Assembly: GCA_035652495.1 (NCBI GenBank)
Contig: DASRDS010000292.1
Coordinates: forward strand, 1-13,596
DNA: 13,596 nucleotides
Direction of reading: 5' to 3'
From: DASRDS01 sp035652495
Lineage (GTDB): Bacteria > Gemmatimonadota > Gemmatimonadetes > Gemmatimonadales > Gemmatimonadaceae
Part shown: positions 1 to 7,454 of the stretch, piece after piece
Layout: every line of letters starts with the position of its first letter
How positions within the stretch are numbered: the first letter of the stretch is position 1
Notes under the pieces: generated by a model
Told to the model about the DNA's origin: nothing
The model's database searches: none
Seen by the model: the letters and a program-made list of their open reading frames with translations, nothing else
Program-made: the position numbers and the translations under genes

Positions 1-1
1 A

Positions 2-493
2 TTTTCTGACCAAGCGGACGGGGCTCCGGAAGAGCCCTCCGTGCCGGCCGAAGTCGCGGAGATCGAGGAGCAGAAGGAGAAGTATCTGCGTCTCGCGGCC
101 GAGTACGACAATTATAGAAAACGCACGCAGCGCGAGCGTCAGGAGGAGCGGGCGCGCGCGCAGGCTGACCTGGTCAAGCACTTCGTCGATGGGCTCGATG
201 ACTTGGCGCGGGTGGCGCACGCCGATCCGGAGATGGTCGACGTCAACTCGTTGATCCATGGCGCGGAGATCGCCGAGCGCAAGCTGCTCAAGGCATTACA
301 GAACGCGGGACTCCAGATTATCAATCCGATCGACCAGGCGTTCGACCCGGCGCAAATGGAGGCGGTGGGAACGGAGGCCGCGTTGTCGCCCGAGGACGAT
401 CATGTCGTCGCCCGGGTCTATCAGGCTGGCTATCTCTTCAACTCCCAACTCCTGCGTCCCGCACGAGTCGTCGTGAAGCAGTGGAACGGTTGA
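2..493 (+). CDS. grpE: GrpE, nucleotide exchange factor of DnaK (5' end outside window)
   Basis: GrpE releases ADP from DnaK and so drives the Hsp70 folding cycle in the cytoplasm. The visible part has the usual order: an acidic, low-complexity N-terminal segment, a long charged helix (KYLRLAAEYDNYRKRTQRER), and a C-terminal beta domain with a GrpE-like signature at about FDPAQMEAV and the ending QLLRPARVVVKQ. The frame is open back to base 2 with no stop, and the sequence before the GTG at 41 still reads as typical acidic GrpE, so the real start lies upstream and GTG 41 should not be taken as the start. The family motif is normally FDPxxHEAV; here the His position is Met. It stops 6 nt before dnaJ and is almost certainly co-transcribed with it. 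hrcA may lie upstream, but this cannot be seen. Confidence 0.95.
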   Translation, partial: FSDQADGAPEEPSVPAEVAEIEEQKEKYLRLAAEYDNYRKRTQRERQEERARAQADLVKHFVDGLDDLARVAHADPEMVDVNSLIHGAEIAERKLLKALQNAGLQIINPIDQAFDPAQMEAVGTEAALSPEDDHVVARVYQAGYLFNSQLLRPARVVVKQWNG

Positions 494-499
494 TCTGAC

Positions 500-1627
500 A
501 TGGCGCCACAGACCAAGGACTTTTACGCGGTCCTGGGTGTGCCCGCATCGGCAAGCCAAGACGAGATCAAGAAGCAGTATCGCAAGCTCGCCAAGAGAAA
601 CCACCCGGACACGAACCCGAACGACCCCAAGGCCGCCGAGCGCTTCAAGGAGATCTCGGAGGCCTATACCGTCTTGGGCGACGCCGAGAAGCGAAAGCAA
701 TACGATGAGATGCGGCGTCTCGGCGCCTTTTCCAGTAGCAACCCCCGACCCCGGCCTGGCCCGGGACCCGGCTATCCGCCGCCGGGTGCTGGCGGCACGT
801 CGTATCGGTTCGAGGATTTTGACGTGGGCGGGTTCGGCGGCCTGGGCGACTTATTCAGCTCGATGTTCGGTGGCAACGGTGAACGGGCCACGCAGCGGGG
901 GCCGGAACGCGGTCAGACCGTCGAGACGAGCCTCGAGATTCCGTTTCGCACCGCGGCACTCGGTGGAAAGGTCCCCATCCAACTCGAGGTCAACGAGCCG
1001 TGCCCGACGTGCCACGGCTCCGGCGGGGCGCCAGGCGCGACGTTCAAGACCTGCCCGGAGTGCAATGGCCGCGGCACCGTGTCCTTTGGCCAGGGCGGTT
1101 TCGCCGTCAACCGGCCGTGTCCGATGTGCCTCGGCCGCGGACAGGTGCCGAGTCAGCGTTGTCCGACGTGCAACGGCGTCGGCGAGGTGCGCAGCGTCAA
1201 GAAAGTTTTGATCACGGTGCCGTCAGGGGTCGACACCGGCACCAAGATGCGATTGCGTGGCCAGGGTGGCGGCGGGATCCATGGCGGGCAGCCTGGCGAT
1301 CTCGTCATCACGTTCCAGGTTACGCCTGACCGCTTCTATAAGCGCGACGGCCTGGACGTCATCGCCACGGTACCGCTCAACATCGCGCAGGCCACGCTGG
1401 GGTCGAAGATCAGCGTGCGGACGCTCGACGGGAAGAAAGTCGCGATCAAGATCCCGCCCGGCACGCCGGCGGGGAAGCGCTTTCGCGTGCCCGGTCAGGG
1501 CATCGTGAAGGACAGCGCGAAGGGCGATCTCATCGTTGAGGTCACCATCAACGTTCCCGACAAGCTCACTGAGGAGCAGGAGCGGATGATGAAAGAGTTC
1601 GCGGAATCCGGCGGGATGAAATACTGA
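500..1627 (+). CDS. dnaJ: DnaJ, class A J-domain co-chaperone (Hsp40)
   Basis: DnaJ delivers unfolded clients to DnaK and stimulates its ATPase. The 375-residue protein has the full class A architecture. The J domain spans about residues 6-73 with the HPD triad at 35-37. A Gly/Phe/Pro-rich linker covers about 76-128. Four CxxCxGxG zinc-binding repeats start at Cys168, Cys185, Cys207 and Cys221. Two C-terminal substrate-binding beta domains cover about 230-360. The length is normal for the family. The first part of the linker (about 81-98) is dominated by Pro-Gly repeats and lacks Phe; the usual GFGG/DLF motifs follow at 110-124. The ATG is 6 nt after the grpE stop. The 3' end overlaps the converging glycosyltransferase gene by 62 nt, so no terminator fits between them. 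dnaK is not next to this pair in the window. Confidence 0.98.
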   Translation: MAPQTKDFYAVLGVPASASQDEIKKQYRKLAKRNHPDTNPNDPKAAERFKEISEAYTVLGDAEKRKQYDEMRRLGAFSSSNPRPRPGPGPGYPPPGAGGTSYRFEDFDVGGFGGLGDLFSSMFGGNGERATQRGPERGQTVETSLEIPFRTAALGGKVPIQLEVNEPCPTCHGSGGAPGATFKTCPECNGRGTVSFGQGGFAVNRPCPMCLGRGQVPSQRCPTCNGVGEVRSVKKVLITVPSGVDTGTKMRLRGQGGGGIHGGQPGDLVITFQVTPDRFYKRDGLDVIATVPLNIAQATLGSKISVRTLDGKKVAIKIPPGTPAGKRFRVPGQGIVKDSAKGDLIVEVTINVPDKLTEEQERMMKEFAESGGMKY

Positions 1628-2732
1628 GCACGCCGGCGGCCGCCAGCATCCAGAGCGCCCCTCGCAGCGTCAGCCAGTATCGCATGCCGGCCGGCCCAAT
1701 GGCCAGCATCGCCAACGTCACCAGGCACATGATGGCGACCGGCCACCACCGTCGTTTCAAAAATCCTATTGCGGCGAGCGCCAGGAGCAGAGCGTTGTCG
1801 AGTATCGCCGCAAGGTTGCGTGGCGCGGTCAATGGCAGATTGGGATGTACGCTTGCGATCGACACGGCGATCTTCGCGATGGATATTCGTGCGACACCGA
1901 ACGGATGCGCTGCCATGTACTCGAACGCCTGTCGTTTGAAATAGGCGTCCGCGTCCACCTCGTTCAGGTCCTGTGTGTGGGCAAAGATCGGTGCCATCAC
2001 GCCGGCATCCATCGACACAATATCAACCTGGCCGAGCGACAACGACCGCAACGCAAACGGCCCGTTGGATTCCCACAACGTGATGCCGTCATGCGTGGAG
2101 CCAACCATGAAGTGGTGCAACACGCGTTGATTGCGCAAGCCCCAGATGCCAAGCGCGATGACCACGCCCGCGACCGCGACGATGGCGGATCGGCGGATCG
2201 GTCTGAACGCGAGCAGCGGGATGATCATGAGCACGGCTTCCATGCGCGTGATCGCCGCCAGGCCGGCGGCGATGAAGAGCGGTACATAACGCCACCCGCG
2301 CCATTGCAGCGCGATCATGGCCAAGACCGCCCACAAGAGCGCGGACCCCAACACGGTGTCGTCGCGGTTGGAGGCGTGTAACAACGTCACCGGATCGAGC
2401 GCCGTGATGAGTCCCGTGATGAGTGCCAGGACCGGCCCGCCAATCGCCAGCGCGACGGCCGCGATCGAGACGATGAGCAGCGCCGCGACCGGCACGTTCC
2501 AGTAGTCCCAGACGTTCACGCCAAACGCCATACCGGCCCGAGCGCCGGCGGCGACCCACAGTGGCTCGCCGGGCAACTCGAACGCGCGCAATGGTGGATC
2601 TTGCGGTCGCGTCATGCCCTTGAGGCGGTTCCAGTCAATGAGCTCGAGCTGCCCGTACGCGGCGAGCACGCGTCCCAGATACGGCGCGGCGTTCGGCTCG
2701 ACGTAGCTGCCGACCAACCAACGCACGCTCAC
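1566..2732 (-). CDS. GT-C type polytopic membrane glycosyltransferase (PMT/ArnT-like)
   Basis: This is a multi-pass inner-membrane protein, probably moving a sugar from a polyprenyl-phosphate carrier. Hydrophobic segments lie at about residues 80-99, 101-117, 129-143, 148-177, 183-199, 306-325, 329-348 and 355-372, with a soluble loop at about 205-300. Features common in PMT_2/ArnT-like proteins are the ITRMEA segment (161-166), the LWESNGP segment (219-225) and a YMAAHP motif before a Lys. The annotated GTG at 2732 probably truncates the protein. The frame stays open to 2831 and encodes a further hydrophobic stretch (LLAVWLFAIVTQIV) that would complete the first membrane helix, but no ATG, GTG or TTG is available there; CTG at 2798, overlapping the mnmA stop, is a candidate. 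Acceptor and sugar are unknown. It is the last gene of the mnmA operon. Confidence 0.8.
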   Translation of the reverse strand: MSVRWLVGSYVEPNAAPYLGRVLAAYGQLELIDWNRLKGMTRPQDPPLRAFELPGEPLWVAAGARAGMAFGVNVWDYWNVPVAALLIVSIAAVALAIGGPVLALITGLITALDPVTLLHASNRDDTVLGSALLWAVLAMIALQWRGWRYVPLFIAAGLAAITRMEAVLMIIPLLAFRPIRRSAIVAVAGVVIALGIWGLRNQRVLHHFMVGSTHDGITLWESNGPFALRSLSLGQVDIVSMDAGVMAPIFAHTQDLNEVDADAYFKRQAFEYMAAHPFGVARISIAKIAVSIASVHPNLPLTAPRNLAAILDNALLLALAAIGFLKRRWWPVAIMCLVTLAMLAIGPAGMRYWLTLRGALWMLAAAGVLSISSRRIPRTLSSSAPAPQ

Positions 2733-2790
2733 GATCTGCGTGACGATCGCGAAGAGCCAAACCGCGAGCAGCGGCCGGCGAGTCAGCAGA

Positions 2791-3891
2791 TCAGGCAGCG
2801 AGAATTGGAAGTTGGGTGCGCGCGGCCTCGATCACGCCGCCGCCGAGCACGGTGTCGCCGTCGTACAGCACCAACGACTGTCCTGGTGCGATCGCGGCGA
2901 TGGGCGCCTCCAGCGCCAGCTCGATCTCGTCGCCGTCGACGCGCACAACCTCGGCCTCGACGGGACTGGCCCGATGCCGAATCTGCACCAGCACCCGATC
3001 GCCAATGCTCCTCGGCGCGGCGATCCAGTTCAGTTCGCGCGCGATCACGCCGCGCCCCAGCAACTCGTCGCGCGGCCCGATCACGACCGCTCGCTCGTTC
3101 GGCCTGATGCCCGTCACGTACATCGGCTCGGCGTATCCACCTGGCAGGCCGCGCCGCTGTCCGACCGTGAATCGCGCGTAGCCCTCGTGCCAGCCGGCCA
3201 CGGTCCCATCCGACGTGATAAACGGCCCTCGCGAGAGCGAAGGCGCATCAGCGCCCAGACGCTTGGCGATAATCTTCGTGTGATCGCCATCGGGCACGAA
3301 GCAGATGTCCTGGCTCTCGACTTTCTCGGCCACGACATCGAGCCCAAGCCGCCGCGCCCACTCTCTGGTCTGCGGCTTCGTCAGCCCACCAACGGGCAAC
3401 AACAATCGCCGCACGACGGCTGGATCCAGTCCCCACAAGAAATACGACTGATCTTTCTTGTCATCGAGCCCACGACGGAGTACTCCATGTTCAGCGCGCG
3501 CGTAATGTCCCGTCGCGATCCACTCGGCCTCTAATCCGTCAGCCTTCGCCAAGAGATCACGAAATTTGGTGAACGTATTACAACGCACACACGGAATGGG
3601 CGTACGCCCGCGAGAATATTCATCGACGAAATTGGCGACAACATCCCGGCCAAACGAATCTTCCAGGTTCAATACGTAATGTGGCACGCCAAGGCGTGCA
3701 CACACCCGTCGCGCGTCGTCGATGGAATCGAGCGAGCAGCAGGGTCGATCGGGCGTTTCTTCGCCGTAGCAGAAGAGCTTCATCGTCACGCCGATGACCT
3801 CATACCCGCGCTCAGCGAGCAACGCGGCGGCGACGGACGAATCCACGCCACCGGACATTGCGACAACGACACGCTCGCCGAGCGCAGCCAT
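2791..3891 (-). CDS. mnmA: MnmA, tRNA-specific 2-thiouridylase
   Basis: MnmA activates the wobble uridine U34 of Lys, Glu and Gln tRNAs by adenylation and replaces O2 with sulfur. In 366 residues it shows the PP-loop ATP-binding motif SGGVDSS (13-19), the PCVRCN motif with Cys101 and Cys104, the ATGHYAR segment (126-132), and DICFVPDGD with the second catalytic Cys197. Cys104, in the Cys-Asn position, and Cys197 align with the catalytic pair of the family. The C-terminal part (about 215-366) is the two beta-barrel region, including GQRRGLPGG. It also carries the CCSLDSIDDA segment typical of one MnmA subgroup. The ATG follows the cysteine desulfurase stop by 2 nt, which suits the known sulfur flow from an IscS-type donor to MnmA. 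Length and motifs are normal. Confidence 0.97.
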   Translation of the reverse strand: MAALGERVVVAMSGGVDSSVAAALLAERGYEVIGVTMKLFCYGEETPDRPCCSLDSIDDARRVCARLGVPHYVLNLEDSFGRDVVANFVDEYSRGRTPIPCVRCNTFTKFRDLLAKADGLEAEWIATGHYARAEHGVLRRGLDDKKDQSYFLWGLDPAVVRRLLLPVGGLTKPQTREWARRLGLDVVAEKVESQDICFVPDGDHTKIIAKRLGADAPSLSRGPFITSDGTVAGWHEGYARFTVGQRRGLPGGYAEPMYVTGIRPNERAVVIGPRDELLGRGVIARELNWIAAPRSIGDRVLVQIRHRASPVEAEVVRVDGDEIELALEAPIAAIAPGQSLVLYDGDTVLGGGVIEAARTQLPILAA

Positions 3892-3893
3892 GA

Positions 3894-5057
3894 CTAGTGA
3901 CCGGCCGCCGAGAGACGTCGGGCCTTCTCGACCAGCGATGGGAAGATCTCACCGACGCGATCGATGTTGGCCTCGGTCGAAAGCGAGCCAAGACTGAGCC
4001 GCACGGCCGAGTTGGCGACATCGAGCGGACAGCTGAGCGCGGTCAAGACGTGCGAGGGATCCACGTTTCCGCTCTGACACGCCGAGCCGGCCGACGCCGC
4101 GACTCCGGCCAGGTCGAGTGCCATGAGCATGGACTCACTGTCGGTGCCCGGTACGGAGACCATGACGATGTGCGGCGCACGCGTTGCCTTCTGCGCGTGC
4201 ACGACGAGGTCGGGAATGCGCGCCTTGAGTGTCGCCTCGAGGCGATCGCGCAAGCGTCCCAGACGCTCGCGCTCCGCCGCGCGCTCCTCGATCACCAGCT
4301 CGGCCGCGCGCGCGAAGCCCACGGCGTATGCCACGTTCTCGGTCCCCGGCCGCCGGCCGCGATCCTGTGACCCGCCGTGCAGCAGCGGCTCGATCGCCGT
4401 GCCGCGCCGCACGAACAACGCGCCGACGCCCTTGGGCGCGCCGATCTTGTGCCCCGAGACCGTGAGCAGGCTGAAAGGCTGACTCTTCGCGTCAATGGCC
4501 ACCGTGCAGAACGCTTGCACCGCGTCGGTGTGAAAAACGATATCACGTTCGCGGGCCCTTTCCGCCAGCGCGGGGATCGGCTGCATTGTGCCGACTTCGT
4601 TGTTCACCCACATCACGGAGCAGAGCGCGACATCGGGCCGCATCTGGGCGGCGAAATCATCGCCGCTGATGGCGCCGTCGTGGTCCACCATTAGAAACCG
4701 CTCGGTCGCGCCCTCTCGGGCCGCCTGGTGCACCGCGGCGAGGATCGCCTTGTGCTCGATCGGCGTCGTGACGATAGCAGTCCGCGACTTGGCGGCCCGG
4801 CCGCGCCAGGCGCCCAGGATCGCGAGATTGTCGCCCTCCGTCCCGCCGGAGACGAAGGAGATCTCGTCAGGATGGGATCCTAGACATCGGGCCACGCGTT
4901 CGCGGGCCTCGTCGAGTGCGACGCGCGCCTCGCGGCCCCACCGATGGACGCTCGACGGGTTGCCGAATCGAGGGCCAAAGAAGGGGAGCATCGCATCGAG
5001 GACTTCCGGCCGAACCGGAGTCGTCGCGGCGTGGTCCAGATAAATGGGATCAGGCAT
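3894..5057 (-). CDS. Cysteine desulfurase, NifS/IscS family
   Basis: This PLP enzyme takes sulfur from L-cysteine as a persulfide, giving alanine, and passes it to acceptors such as MnmA or Fe-S scaffolds. Starting at the ATG at 5057 gives 387 residues beginning MPDPIYLDHAATTPVRPEVL, the standard N-terminus of the family. A frame extension to a TTG at 5120 exists but would run into the upstream deacetylase gene and adds nonhomologous residues. Key residues are His102 in the EHKA motif, Asp178 and Gln181 in the PLP site, Lys204 in SGHKIGAPKG (Schiff base), and Cys327 in GSACQSG on the active-site loop. It sits between bshB1 and mnmA, 2 nt ahead of mnmA, so tRNA thiolation is the likeliest job. 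Whether it also supplies Fe-S assembly cannot be told; no scaffold gene is present. Confidence 0.95.
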   Translation of the reverse strand: MPDPIYLDHAATTPVRPEVLDAMLPFFGPRFGNPSSVHRWGREARVALDEARERVARCLGSHPDEISFVSGGTEGDNLAILGAWRGRAAKSRTAIVTTPIEHKAILAAVHQAAREGATERFLMVDHDGAISGDDFAAQMRPDVALCSVMWVNNEVGTMQPIPALAERARERDIVFHTDAVQAFCTVAIDAKSQPFSLLTVSGHKIGAPKGVGALFVRRGTAIEPLLHGGSQDRGRRPGTENVAYAVGFARAAELVIEERAAERERLGRLRDRLEATLKARIPDLVVHAQKATRAPHIVMVSVPGTDSESMLMALDLAGVAASAGSACQSGNVDPSHVLTALSCPLDVANSAVRLSLGSLSTEANIDRVGEIFPSLVEKARRLSAAGH

Positions 5058-5095
5058 GACCCATAAATATAAAGTGCCCGCGTCTGCCCGTTCAG
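5058..5095 (-). promoter_or_regulatory. Possible internal promoter before the cysteine desulfurase
   Basis: The 34-nt gap between the deacetylase and the desulfurase holds a small AT island in otherwise GC-rich sequence. Read on the minus strand it contains TATATT (5071-5066), a fair -10 box, only 8 nt before the ATG. A poor -35 candidate (CTGAAC) lies at 5095-5090. If used, the transcript would be leaderless or nearly so, giving the desulfurase-mnmA pair its own expression. The match is weak and the call is inference. Confidence 0.3.
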
Positions 5096-5805
5096 AACGT
5101 GGAAACTCCAAGCGTGCCAACGTCGTCCACGCGCATGGTCTCGTACGTGAAAAAGGGCTCGCCGTACTTGGTGCGAATCATTGAGCCATAATGGGCCGCG
5201 TGGTGACGTACCACGTCGAACAGTGGCTCACCGTTGGGATAGACCTCGCCAGCCTGAGTCACGCCTTCGAATTGTGATGCATAGCACTTGATAGCTTCGA
5301 GCTTGCGCTCAAATACCTCACTCACATCCACGACAAAAGTCGGCTTGGAGAAATCCTCACGATACGTGATGCAATGCATCACCTTGAAAGGCCGATGCTT
5401 CTGCGTCGCAGGATCGATCTTGGCCAACCCGGCGATAAAGCAAGCGTCACGTACGAGCATCCCACTCTCACGATGGTCCGGATGTCGACCCTGGAGCGCG
5501 GGCGCGATGACGATGCGCGGTCTCAGTCTCCGAATGACGCGAGCAAGCTCGAGCCGGGTCTCTGGCGTGTTGACGATCCCGGCGTCCGGTAGGCCGAGGT
5601 TTTCACGTACGCTGACTCCGAGGACTTTGGCGGCCTGTTCGGCTTCCTGAGACCGGAGCTCGGCCGATCCGCGCGTCCCCATCTCGCCTTGGGTCAGATC
5701 GACAATACCAGTCGTATGCCCGGCGGCCGCCGCGCGGAGCAAGGTCCCGCCGCACGTCAGCTCGACGTCGTCGCGATGCGCGGCGACGGCGAGAACGGTG
5801 ATCAT
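5092..5805 (-). CDS. bshB1: BshB1-like N-acetylglucosaminyl-malate deacetylase (PIG-L/LmbE family)
   Basis: In bacillithiol synthesis BshB removes the acetyl group from GlcNAc-malate so that cysteine can be added. The 237-residue protein has the PIG-L zinc-site motifs: AHRDD (His10, Asp12, Asp13) and HPDH (108-111). It has BshB1-like stretches DLTQGEMGTRGSAELR (36-51), ENLGLPDAGI and a YASQFEGV segment. The family motif is AHPDD; Pro is Arg here, which may be a subfamily trait because the metal-binding His and Asp remain. The ATG overlaps the stop of the upstream regulator as ATGA, indicating translational coupling. The neighbours fit a thiol/sulfur theme, but bshA and bshC are not in the window, so the substrate is inferred. 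A deacetylase for another GlcNAc compound is the alternative. Confidence 0.85.
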   Translation of the reverse strand: MITVLAVAAHRDDVELTCGGTLLRAAAAGHTTGIVDLTQGEMGTRGSAELRSQEAEQAAKVLGVSVRENLGLPDAGIVNTPETRLELARVIRRLRPRIVIAPALQGRHPDHRESGMLVRDACFIAGLAKIDPATQKHRPFKVMHCITYREDFSKPTFVVDVSEVFERKLEAIKCYASQFEGVTQAGEVYPNGEPLFDVVRHHAAHYGSMIRTKYGEPFFTYETMRVDDVGTLGVSTF

Positions 5806-7445
5806 GTCTGCAGCGTCGCGGTGATGGCCCGCCCTTCGGCGGCGCTCTGGATGCGATTCACGGGATGCCGCGCCAGACAGCGCTTGACGAGCGTGTCGAG
5901 CGCGTCCGGCACGTCGGCGCGCACCGCCTTTGGCGACGGCGGCGGCTCACTCAGCTTCCGCGACAGCACGCCCTGTGCGGTGGCGGCGCGATACGGCGCC
6001 TCCCCGACCAGCGCCTCATAAAGAATGCAGCCAAAGCTGTAGAGGTCGCTTCGCTCATCCGCCGGCGACTCCCCCGAGAGCTGCTCAGGGCTCAGGTAAG
6101 CCGGCGCCCCGAAGCTCGCGACCGTCGATCCGGCGTCCGCGCCAGGCTTCGGGCGCAACGCATCCGTCAGTGCCCACGACGTGACCACCGCGGAGTTGCC
6201 CTTGAGCACGACATGTTTTGGCCGCAGATCCCCATGTCGCACGCCACGGCTGTGGGCATGAGCGAGCGCCGTCATCATGTCGTCGGCGATCCGCGCGGCA
6301 TCGGTGATCGGCAGCGGACGTTCGCGTGCCAGGCGGTCTTTCAGCGTCAGGCCGTCCGCCGGGTCGGTCGTATAGTAGACCACGTCGCCGGTCACACCGA
6401 AATCCAGAATCGGCATCACATGCTGATCTTCGAGCGTCGTCACGCGCTCGAACACGTGGACCATGCGTTCGCCATCAGCCAGCGCGGCGAACCCAGGCGC
6501 GACCACATGAATGTGGACGGGCCGTTGTCTTCTCCGGTCTTTCGCGCCGAACGTCACGAGTACGGTCGAGATCGAGACTGTGCGATCAATCGCATAGCGG
6601 TCGCCGAGGACGCGTGTCACGCGGTCTCGGTATTGATCCGCGGTCACGACCTCGGGCAGGGAGGCCGCCAAGGCAATAGAGGGCGCGACAGGCGTCTGAC
6701 TGAACTTCTTTTCGGTTCGCACGGGCACGGCCACGCGCCCAGCCTTGAGTCGCGAAATCCACCCGGCGACCTCGGGGTCAGCCTCCGATTCCAGCTCTTG
6801 CCGGACGAGCTCCTCATGAACCAGCGCGGACCGAAGCGCACCAGCCTGATCGCCCGCGGCGACCATCGCCTCGATGAGCCCCACGGCGAAGCGGGAGCTC
6901 AACGGCTCGACCGAAGCCAGTTTGCGTCGCCACTGCACGGCGACCGTATGCTCATTGCGATCGGCCGCGGCCTCGGCGAGCACCTCCAACGCTTTCTCGT
7001 ACTCGCGCTGCAACCGCCCGCGCTCCTCATCGATCCATCGATCATACGCGGGCGCGCCGTCGATCGAGAACCCATCGAGGAACGGCCCCTGATAGAGAGC
7101 AACCGCCCGATACGCGGCATGCTGCGCGACCGCGTCCTCGAACTCGGCGACGTCGCAACTGAAGATGGTCGGATTGAGCTGCAGGGTGCCGGTGCCGACG
7201 AACAGCGCCTCGACGTTCAACGCGCGCCGGATCGCTGACAACGCCTGTTCCAACGCGTGGCGGGCCTGTTCCGGCGCGCCCCCAGGCCATAGCGTCGACA
7301 CCAGCAAATCGCGCGTGACCCCGCGCTTGCCAGTGGTGGCGATCCGCGCCAGGAGCGCGAGCCGTCGGCGCTGGCTAGCGGGTCCCTGGTGTGGCTGGCC
7401 GTCTTGCAGCAGCGTGAGTCCGCCAAGGGCCGTCAGCCGAAGCAT
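5802..7445 (-). CDS. SARP/BTAD-type transcriptional regulator fused to a pseudokinase domain
   Basis: The 547-residue protein has three visible parts. Residues about 1-100 resemble the OmpR-like winged helix of SARP regulators (RRRLALLARIA, then STLWPGGAPEQARHALEQAL and RRAL). Residues about 100-235 are the helical bacterial transcriptional activation domain (DVAEFEDAV, then ALYQGPFLDGF). Residues about 270-547 are a protein-kinase fold that looks inactive. There is no glycine-rich loop around 288-302, and the beta-3 Lys is missing in VHIHVVAP (310-317). The catalytic loop reads HGDLRPKH (404-411), keeping Asp406 but changing the loop Lys to Arg and the metal-binding Asn to His. The DFG site reads SWA (about 423-425). 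The structural SPEQ and SDLYSFG motifs persist. It starts 9 nt after the active kinase and overlaps bshB1 by 4 nt. It may bind DNA and take its input from the kinase, but its targets are unknown. Confidence 0.85.
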   Translation of the reverse strand: MLRLTALGGLTLLQDGQPHQGPASQRRRLALLARIATTGKRGVTRDLLVSTLWPGGAPEQARHALEQALSAIRRALNVEALFVGTGTLQLNPTIFSCDVAEFEDAVAQHAAYRAVALYQGPFLDGFSIDGAPAYDRWIDEERGRLQREYEKALEVLAEAAADRNEHTVAVQWRRKLASVEPLSSRFAVGLIEAMVAAGDQAGALRSALVHEELVRQELESEADPEVAGWISRLKAGRVAVPVRTEKKFSQTPVAPSIALAASLPEVVTADQYRDRVTRVLGDRYAIDRTVSISTVLVTFGAKDRRRQRPVHIHVVAPGFAALADGERMVHVFERVTTLEDQHVMPILDFGVTGDVVYYTTDPADGLTLKDRLARERPLPITDAARIADDMMTALAHAHSRGVRHGDLRPKHVVLKGNSAVVTSWALTDALRPKPGADAGSTVASFGAPAYLSPEQLSGESPADERSDLYSFGCILYEALVGEAPYRAATAQGVLSRKLSEPPPSPKAVRADVPDALDTLVKRCLARHPVNRIQSAAEGRAITATLQT

Positions 7446-7454
7446 GCCGAGAAT

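Noticed and set aside
41..493. GrpE starting at GTG 41
   Set aside because: The frame is open upstream with acidic GrpE-like residues, so the gene is cut by the window edge rather than starting here.
2601..3534. Plus-strand open frames opposite mnmA, one of 264 codons
   Set aside because: Low-complexity Arg-rich products lying antisense to a highly conserved MnmA sequence.
5058..5120. N-terminal extension of the cysteine desulfurase to TTG 5120
   Set aside because: The extra 21 residues have no family counterpart and overlap bshB1; ATG 5057 begins exactly at the usual desulfurase N-terminus.
5865..7238. Long plus-strand open frame (457 codons) opposite the regulator-pseudokinase gene
   Set aside because: Its product is Arg-rich and shows no domain, and it mirrors a clearly coding gene; high GC makes stops rare on the opposite strand.
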